Source of the DNA: Prevotella sp.
GTDB lineage: Bacteria; Bacteroidota; Bacteroidia; Bacteroidales; Bacteroidaceae
DNA: 19,730 nucleotides
NCBI GenBank assembly: GCA_017430675.1
Contig: JAFRMM010000089.1
Location: 1 to 19,730, forward strand
Reading direction: 5' to 3'
Shown here in pieces: positions 15,487 through 19,730 of this stretch; position 1 is the stretch's first letter, and the number at the start of each line of letters is the position of its first letter. A program made the translations under genes and the position numbers. The notes beneath the pieces were generated by a model. It was not told the origin of the DNA, made no database searches, and was given only the letters and a program-made list of their open reading frames with translations.

Positions 15487-16152
15487 ATGAATAAGAAAGA
15501 ACGCAGTTATTCTGTCATTATGACGGTCTATGACCAGGCTCACGAACTACAGGAGAAACTACCAGTTTTCTTGTCTCAGGAATATGAGCCTGGTTATGAG
15601 GTCATTATCGTTGATGAGACCTCTACGGATGAGACCTCAGACGTGCTGAAACTGTTGAAGAGAGAATATCCGCATCTCTATGCGACCTCCCTGCCCAAGC
15701 CCAACAGGCTCATCGTCCGCAAGAAGATGGCGATCAGCATTGGCATCAAGGCTGCCAAGAAAGAATGGGTCATCATCACCACGATCAGCAAGGAGCCACA
15801 GGCCTCGGACATCCTCCAGGCCATTGCGGAGAATACGGATGAGAATGACGGACTCATACTCGGGTATATCAACAAGAAGGGCATCCGCCTACAGCCCTTT
15901 ACAGACTATACGGATGCGAAAGACCATATCCGTAAGTCTGAGCGCATACTCAGAAAGATCCATGAGAGAAGGCGCATGAACTACCCCTTCGGGCGTTACG
16001 ACTTTATCATCATCCGAAAGGATCAGGCTCATGAGTTGCTCAGACTCTACGAAGAAAAGATATCCATATTATCCCTCTTCGGCATACGCCTTCGCATCCT
16101 ATGGAAGAATCTGATAGGACGTTCCTCCACCACCCTGCTAAGAACCCAGTAA
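15487..16152 (+). CDS. GT2-like (GT-A fold) glycosyltransferase domain protein lacking DXD
   Basis: 221 residues from the ATG at 15487; a longer TTG start at 15469, overlapping the lysA stop, is possible but TTG is rare here. The N-terminal half is a GT-A nucleotide-binding fold: YSVIMTVYDQ, then EVIIVDETSTDETSD at 38-52. At the position where family 2 enzymes carry the metal-binding DXD (normally as in LDADC), it has TTISKEP (98-104) with no acidic pair. A basic middle region (KSERILRKIHERRRMNYPFGR) and a short hydrophobic C-terminus follow. Because no DXD is visible, catalysis and donor sugar are uncertain, and the protein might bind sugar nucleotides without transfer. It is followed after 18 bases by the half GT-B protein, so the two may work together on an envelope glycan; that is inference. 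Confidence 0.75.
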   Translation: MNKKERSYSVIMTVYDQAHELQEKLPVFLSQEYEPGYEVIIVDETSTDETSDVLKLLKREYPHLYATSLPKPNRLIVRKKMAISIGIKAAKKEWVIITTISKEPQASDILQAIAENTDENDGLILGYINKKGIRLQPFTDYTDAKDHIRKSERILRKIHERRRMNYPFGRYDFIIIRKDQAHELLRLYEEKISILSLFGIRLRILWKNLIGRSSTTLLRTQ

Positions 16153-16170
16153 CCAATCATCACATCACTC

Positions 16171-17253
16171 ATGAAAGTGCTGCATATTTATCCTAAGACA
16201 GACGACCTGATACGACAACATGTCATGTTGCTGGCAGGAGGCATGCAGCAGAGTGCAGACATACTCACGACAGACAGCGGAGCCAACATCCGGCAGATGG
16301 TCATCAATGAGCAGCCGGATATCCTGCACTGTCATGGGTGCTGGAACCAGAAGATGGCCCATGCCATACGAACAGCAAGGCACCATGGCGCGCGAGTGGT
16401 GATCACTCCCCATGGGCAACTCGAACCCTGGGTGGTTCATCGGCAGAACCTACAGGACAAGGTCGTCAAGGCACTATTGTGGCAGAAGGACGTTATTGCC
16501 CAGGCCTACGCCATCATCACCTTAGGAAAACTGGAACGTGTCAATTTCCTCAAACTTGAATGGAATCACCGGGTAGAGGAAATCCACAATGCCGTCACCA
16601 CCAACACCATCACGGTGTCAGAGATGTGCTCCAAGACCTTTGCCGTCTATCAGAAGGTGATGGACTCCAACACCCTGGAACAGATGGACGACCGCAGCCT
16701 ACAGGCATTGAGTACGATCATCAAGGCCGGCATCATGGGTGACCGCAACTGGTGCAAGTCCACTGACAGTATCAGATATCCCCAGGATATAGACTGGCGG
16801 CGACTGCTCATTTACGCCGAGCACGAGCATATCCGTAACTATGTGGATTATGGCATCAGCGTGCTGGGCTTGCAGGCTCCGTCCATCGACACAGGGAAGA
16901 TAGATGCCTATTTCCCCGATTCCTATCATAAGCCCCACCCCATCAAGGAAACCGTCGGAGACTATGAGGGTGATGAGACGGCCTATCTGGTGAAGATGAT
17001 ACGCCAGTTGAACAAGCAGCCACTGTTACTCCATCTCATAGAGTTGACCCGCGAACTCTACCGTGACAATGTCAATGACGACGCACTGGCCACGGCTCTC
17101 GAAGAGAAGAAACTGACAGGATTCACCAGAAGTCTGATGCAGGTGCTCAGTGAACTGACAGAACTTGACGAAGGCTATATGCCCCTCCTGCCCTGTGAGA
17201 ACCGACAGACAATAAAGATTCGCAAACTCATAACAAACCACTTAAAGATATGA
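16171..17253 (+). CDS. Half GT-B (GT4 N-terminal) domain protein with unknown C-terminal region
   Basis: 360 residues. Residues 1-142 are the acceptor-binding N-terminal half of a GT4 glycosyltransferase: MKVLHIYP, DILHCHGCWNQ at 50-60, VVITPHGQLEPW at 76-87 and a helix leading to IHNAV at 138-142, where these enzymes normally have a IPNGV turn. At that point a nucleotide-sugar-binding Rossmann half (VGRLxxKKG, ExxG) should begin; none is present. Instead residues 143-360 are a mostly helical region I cannot assign (for example QALSTIIKAGIMGDRNW at 178-194 and LLHLIELTRELYRDN at 286-300), ending in a Lys-rich tail. Donor transfer is therefore doubtful. It follows the GT2-like gene and overlaps fbp by ATGA, implying co-translation with a central metabolic enzyme. 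No membrane segment is visible. Confidence 0.72.
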   Translation: MKVLHIYPKTDDLIRQHVMLLAGGMQQSADILTTDSGANIRQMVINEQPDILHCHGCWNQKMAHAIRTARHHGARVVITPHGQLEPWVVHRQNLQDKVVKALLWQKDVIAQAYAIITLGKLERVNFLKLEWNHRVEEIHNAVTTNTITVSEMCSKTFAVYQKVMDSNTLEQMDDRSLQALSTIIKAGIMGDRNWCKSTDSIRYPQDIDWRRLLIYAEHEHIRNYVDYGISVLGLQAPSIDTGKIDAYFPDSYHKPHPIKETVGDYEGDETAYLVKMIRQLNKQPLLLHLIELTRELYRDNVNDDALATALEEKKLTGFTRSLMQVLSELTELDEGYMPLLPCENRQTIKIRKLITNHLKI

Positions 17254-19238
17254 ACGCTGACTCATCCTTCAACTCCGGGACAGACATGCACTACCTGCAG
17301 TTGCTCTCCCAGTCATTTCCCACCATTGCCGATGCCTCTACGGAGATTATCAACCTGGAGGCCATTCTGGCACTGCCCAAGGGCACGGAGCACTTCCTCG
17401 CCGACCTTCACGGAGAGAGTGAGGCCTTCCAGCATGTATTGAAGAATGCGTCTGGAAACATCAAGCGAAAGGTCAACGAACTGTTCGGCAACGATATCCG
17501 CGAGTCAGAAAAGAAAGAACTCTGCACACTTATCTATTATCCGGAACAGAAACTGGAACTCATCAAGGCTCAGGAGACCGACATCGACGACTGGTACCGC
17601 ATCACGATCCACCAGTTGGTGAAGGTTTGCCGTGATGTGTCGTCCAAATACACCCGTTCCAAGGTGCGCAAGTCACTGCCCCAGGACTTCTCCTATATCA
17701 TTGAGGAACTCCTGCACGAGAGTCTCTCTGATAATGACAAGGCCGCATACGTCAGCGTCATCGTCAATACGATCATCTCCACAGGACGTGCAGATGACTT
17801 CATCTGTGCCATCTGTAACGTCATCCAACAACTCGCCATCGACCAGTTGCACATCCTCGGCGACATTTACGACCGTGGTCCGGGGGCCCACAAGATCATG
17901 GACACCCTGCGCCAGTATCACTCATGGGATATCCAGTGGGGCAACCACGATATCCTGTGGATGGGAGCATCAGCCGGCAACGATGCCTGTATCTGTAATG
18001 TGCTCCGTCTTTGTCTGCGCTACTCGAATCTTACGACGATCGAGGAGTACGGCATCAACCTGGTGCCGTTGGCCACGTTTGCCCTCGACGTCTATGGGGA
18101 TGATCCCTGTGAGGAATTCATTCCCAAGTTGTTGAAGCCCGATCCGAAGATGGACGAGAAGACCATGCTGCTGACCGCCAAGATGCACAAGGCCATCGCC
18201 GTCATCCAGTTGAAGGAGGAAGCCCAGGTGTTCAATCGCCGTCCGGAATGGCAGATGCAGGACCGCTGCCTCTTCGACCATATAGACTACACACGTGGTA
18301 TCTGTACCATTGACGGCAAGGCATACGAGATGAAGAGTTGCCACTTCCCCACCATCGACCCGGCAGATCCGAACAAGTTGACGGCTGAGGAGGAACTGCT
18401 GATGCAGAAACTGCACCACAGTTTCCGTATCAGCGAGAAACTGCATAAGCATATCCGCACCCTGCTCTCCCACGGTTGCATGTACACCGTCAGCAACTCC
18501 AATCTGCTCTTCCACGCCAGTATTCCCCTCAACGATGACGGCTCACTGAAGGAAGTGGAGATCTATCCGGGTGTCAGATATTACGGCAAGGACCTGATGC
18601 ACAATATCGGCATGATGATCCGTGCCGCCTTTGAGAACACCTCCGACGAATATCCGCGCGACTACGCCCGCGACTACTTCCTCTACCTCTGGTGCGGCAA
18701 GGACTCCCCCCTCTTCGACAAGTCGAAGATGGCCACCTTCGAGCGATATTTCCTGAAGGACAAGGAAACTTATAAGGAAGAGAAGGGCAACTATTTCAAG
18801 TTGCGCGACTCAGAAGAGATCTGTGACCGTATCCTCGATGCCTTCGAGGTGAAGGGCCAGAATCGTCACATCATCAACGGCCACGTGCCCGTCCATGCCT
18901 CCAAGGGCGAGAACCCCATCAAGGCTGGTGGTCGGCTGATGGTCATCGACGGCGGCTTCTCCGAGGCCTATCACAACGAGACGGGTATCGCTGGCTATAC
19001 CCTCGTCTATCACTCCCGCGGCTTCCAACTCGTACAGCACGAGCCCTTCACCTCCGCCCGTGATGCCATCGTCCGTGAGACCGACATCAAATCCACCACG
19101 CAGATCATCGAAATGTCCGCCCACCGTATGCTCGTGGCCGATACCGACAAGGGAGAGGAACTCCGTATCCAGGTCGCCGACCTGAAGAAACTCCTTCACG
19201 CTTACCGTCATGGCATCCTGAAAGAACGCCGCCGGTAG
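17250..19238 (+). CDS. fbp: Fructose-1,6-bisphosphatase, class III
   Basis: 662 residues, similar to the Bacillus subtilis class III enzyme (about 670). It is unrelated to the class I enzyme of E. coli. Recognisable stretches include EIINLEAILALPKGTEHFLADLHGE-type sequence at 32-56, GDIYDRG at 204-210, QWGNHDILW at 229-237 and INGHVPVHASKGE near the C-terminus, giving the calcineurin-like metal ligands (D52, H54, D205, N232, H233). It removes the C1 phosphate of fructose-1,6-bisphosphate, the committed gluconeogenic step. The ATG at 17250 overlaps the previous stop by 4 bases; M13 (MHYLQLLSQ) is an alternative start. The stop at 19236-19238 is the last coding base before the non-coding right end. 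Confidence 0.95.
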   Translation: MNADSSFNSGTDMHYLQLLSQSFPTIADASTEIINLEAILALPKGTEHFLADLHGESEAFQHVLKNASGNIKRKVNELFGNDIRESEKKELCTLIYYPEQKLELIKAQETDIDDWYRITIHQLVKVCRDVSSKYTRSKVRKSLPQDFSYIIEELLHESLSDNDKAAYVSVIVNTIISTGRADDFICAICNVIQQLAIDQLHILGDIYDRGPGAHKIMDTLRQYHSWDIQWGNHDILWMGASAGNDACICNVLRLCLRYSNLTTIEEYGINLVPLATFALDVYGDDPCEEFIPKLLKPDPKMDEKTMLLTAKMHKAIAVIQLKEEAQVFNRRPEWQMQDRCLFDHIDYTRGICTIDGKAYEMKSCHFPTIDPADPNKLTAEEELLMQKLHHSFRISEKLHKHIRTLLSHGCMYTVSNSNLLFHASIPLNDDGSLKEVEIYPGVRYYGKDLMHNIGMMIRAAFENTSDEYPRDYARDYFLYLWCGKDSPLFDKSKMATFERYFLKDKETYKEEKGNYFKLRDSEEICDRILDAFEVKGQNRHIINGHVPVHASKGENPIKAGGRLMVIDGGFSEAYHNETGIAGYTLVYHSRGFQLVQHEPFTSARDAIVRETDIKSTTQIIEMSAHRMLVADTDKGEELRIQVADLKKLLHAYRHGILKERRR

Positions 19239-19286
19239 TTATTTGATCACTACCTTTTTACCGTCCCTGATGTACAGACCCTTCAC
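19239..19286 (-). pseudogene. Orphan C-terminal tail of a secreted protein
   Basis: On the minus strand, ending in the TAA at 19239-19241, the codons read VKGLYIRDGKKVVIK. This is the closing motif of many Prevotella exported proteins, as I recall (xKGLYIxNGKKVVIK), associated with a C-terminal sorting domain. No reading frame supplies the rest of such a protein: upstream lie repeat hairpins. The stop abuts the fbp stop with no gap, as expected from a convergent neighbour whose body has been lost. Confidence 0.5.
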
Positions 19287-19306
19287 AGAAACCGTTTGTG
19301 TACATA

Positions 19307-19406
19307 GGTGTGGGTGGGTGGAGGATAAAAAATAAACTCTTCATGCGTACTGCGCACACGCGGTACCCGTGAGTCATCTTGGAGACATCCTCCACCCACC
19401 CCCACC
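19307..19406. repeat. Hairpin element A
   Basis: Left arm GGTGTGGGTGGGTGGAGGAT (19307-19326) and right arm at 19387-19406 are complementary at 19 of 20 positions. The 60-nt interior contains a second hairpin: GCGTACTGCG, loop CACA, CGCGGTAC, with TCATG pairing to CGTGA outside it. The left arm is G-rich with several GG/GGG runs, so a quadruplex is also conceivable. The interior is shared with element B. Either strand could act as a strong terminator for fbp or for leftward transcription. Confidence 0.78.
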
Positions 19407-19422
19407 CATCTGTATTTGGTTT

Positions 19423-19538
19423 TGGACAGTGGACAGTAATGGACAGTAAAATCATGAAACTTATCACGCGTACCGCATGCGCGCGCAGTACCCGTGAGGC
19501 TTTTGAGAAAATGACTGTCCATTACTGTCCACTGTCCA
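19423..19538. repeat. Hairpin element B
   Basis: A 25-nt left arm (19423-19447) is exactly complementary to the right arm (19514-19538). The left arm contains three copies of GGACAGT, the first two in tandem (19424-19437) and the third after AAT (19441-19447). The 66-nt interior holds an inner hairpin, TCACGCGTAC pairing with GTACCCGTGA with one C-C mismatch. Its interior aligns with that of element A, while the arms share nothing with A. Element B starts 16 nt after A ends. Confidence 0.82.
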
Positions 19539-19592
19539 TTGAGACGCCGTCTGATAATCTTCGTTCTATCCATAACTGTTATAATTTGGCGG

Positions 19593-19600
19593 CAAAGATA
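19593..19600 (-). promoter_or_regulatory. Minus-strand -7 box reading into hairpins B and A
   Basis: On the minus strand this reads TATCTTTG, identical to the rfbC -7 box. No TTTG lies at the expected -33 position. If active, the transcript would start near 19587 and run through both hairpins towards the orphan tail. It may be the old promoter of the lost gene. Confidence 0.4.
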
Positions 19601-19659
19601 CAAAATAATTCGATACGTTTGCCGAAAATCCCGGAGTCAGGATAAACCTAAAATGAGTT

Positions 19660-19711
19660 GGTGGTGCAGACCACCCCGCCCTGACGGGCACCCCTCCTGT
19701 CTCAGGAGGGG
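19660..19711. repeat. Three adjacent GC-rich hairpins (REP-like)
   Basis: GGTGGT/ACCACC (19660-19675, 4-nt loop), GCCC/GGGC (19678-19689, TGAC loop) and CCCCTCCTG/CAGGAGGGG (19691-19711, 3-nt loop) follow one another with almost no spacing. The CACCCCTCCTG...CAGGAGGGG unit resembles a widespread Bacteroidota intergenic repeat, recalled and not checked. It may continue past the window. Confidence 0.65.
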
Positions 19712-19730
19712 AGTCAGAATACCTTGGGGG

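Larger units (their letters stand above)
19239..19730. other. Non-coding right end
   Basis: No convincing intact gene in these 492 bases. Contents in order: the orphan tail (19239-19286), hairpin A (19307-19406), hairpin B (19423-19538), a small palindrome AGACGCCGTCT (19542-19552), a minus-strand -7 box (19593-19600) and three adjacent GC-rich hairpins (19660-19711). Several frames stay open across A and B but encode low-complexity, compositionally odd peptides and are best read as accidents. Confidence 0.7.

Noticed and set aside
19283..19645. Open frames across hairpins A and B on both strands (about 69-106 codons)
   Set aside because: They are built from the inverted repeats themselves, overlap on both strands and show no recognisable domain.

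Overview
The window looks like chromosomal DNA of a Prevotella-like member of the Bacteroidales. The main signs are repeated promoter -7 boxes of the TAnnTTTG type (some with TTTG about 20 bp upstream), very short leaders with few Shine-Dalgarno sequences, and typical lineage proteins: an HU/SPOR membrane protein, a class III fructose-1,6-bisphosphatase, a DUF4738-like lipoprotein and a Bacteroidetes-type tyrosine integrase. Genes are fairly GC-rich and the spacers are AT-rich. The genus is an inference; no rRNA or other taxonomic marker is present.

Layout. The left edge (1-594) holds the first 59 codons of an integrase running off the window and a 415-base spacer ending in a long inverted repeat. 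A short J-domain co-chaperone (-) and a secreted 5'-nucleotidase-family phosphoesterase followed by nudC (+) are divergently transcribed from 1321-1447. A leftward operon rfbC-ugd-lipoprotein (6683 to 4001) makes nucleotide-sugar precursors and converges on nudC. Two back-to-back promoters at 6701-6781 separate it from a rightward pair: an HU/SPOR membrane protein, which starts almost at its transcription start, and a zinc-ribbon FHA protein.

From 8501 to 19238 everything reads rightward: purU; hisH-hisA-hisF-hisIE (late histidine synthesis, genes overlapping); ftsE; lysC-lysA (first step and last step of the DAP/lysine branch); a GT2-like protein without a recognisable DXD; a protein that is only the N-terminal half of a GT-B glycosyltransferase joined to an unknown C-terminal region; and fbp. 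Short spacers (9367-9429, 12135-12159) carry small inverted or direct repeats.

The right end (19239-19730) has no convincing intact gene. It contains the last ~15 codons of a lost secreted protein on the minus strand, two neighbouring large hairpins (A 19307-19406, B 19423-19538) with unrelated arms but a shared hairpin core, a minus-strand -7 box reading into them, and three closely packed GC-rich hairpins at the edge. The hairpin pair and the half GT-B protein are the best candidates for something undescribed; most of the rest is housekeeping metabolism.
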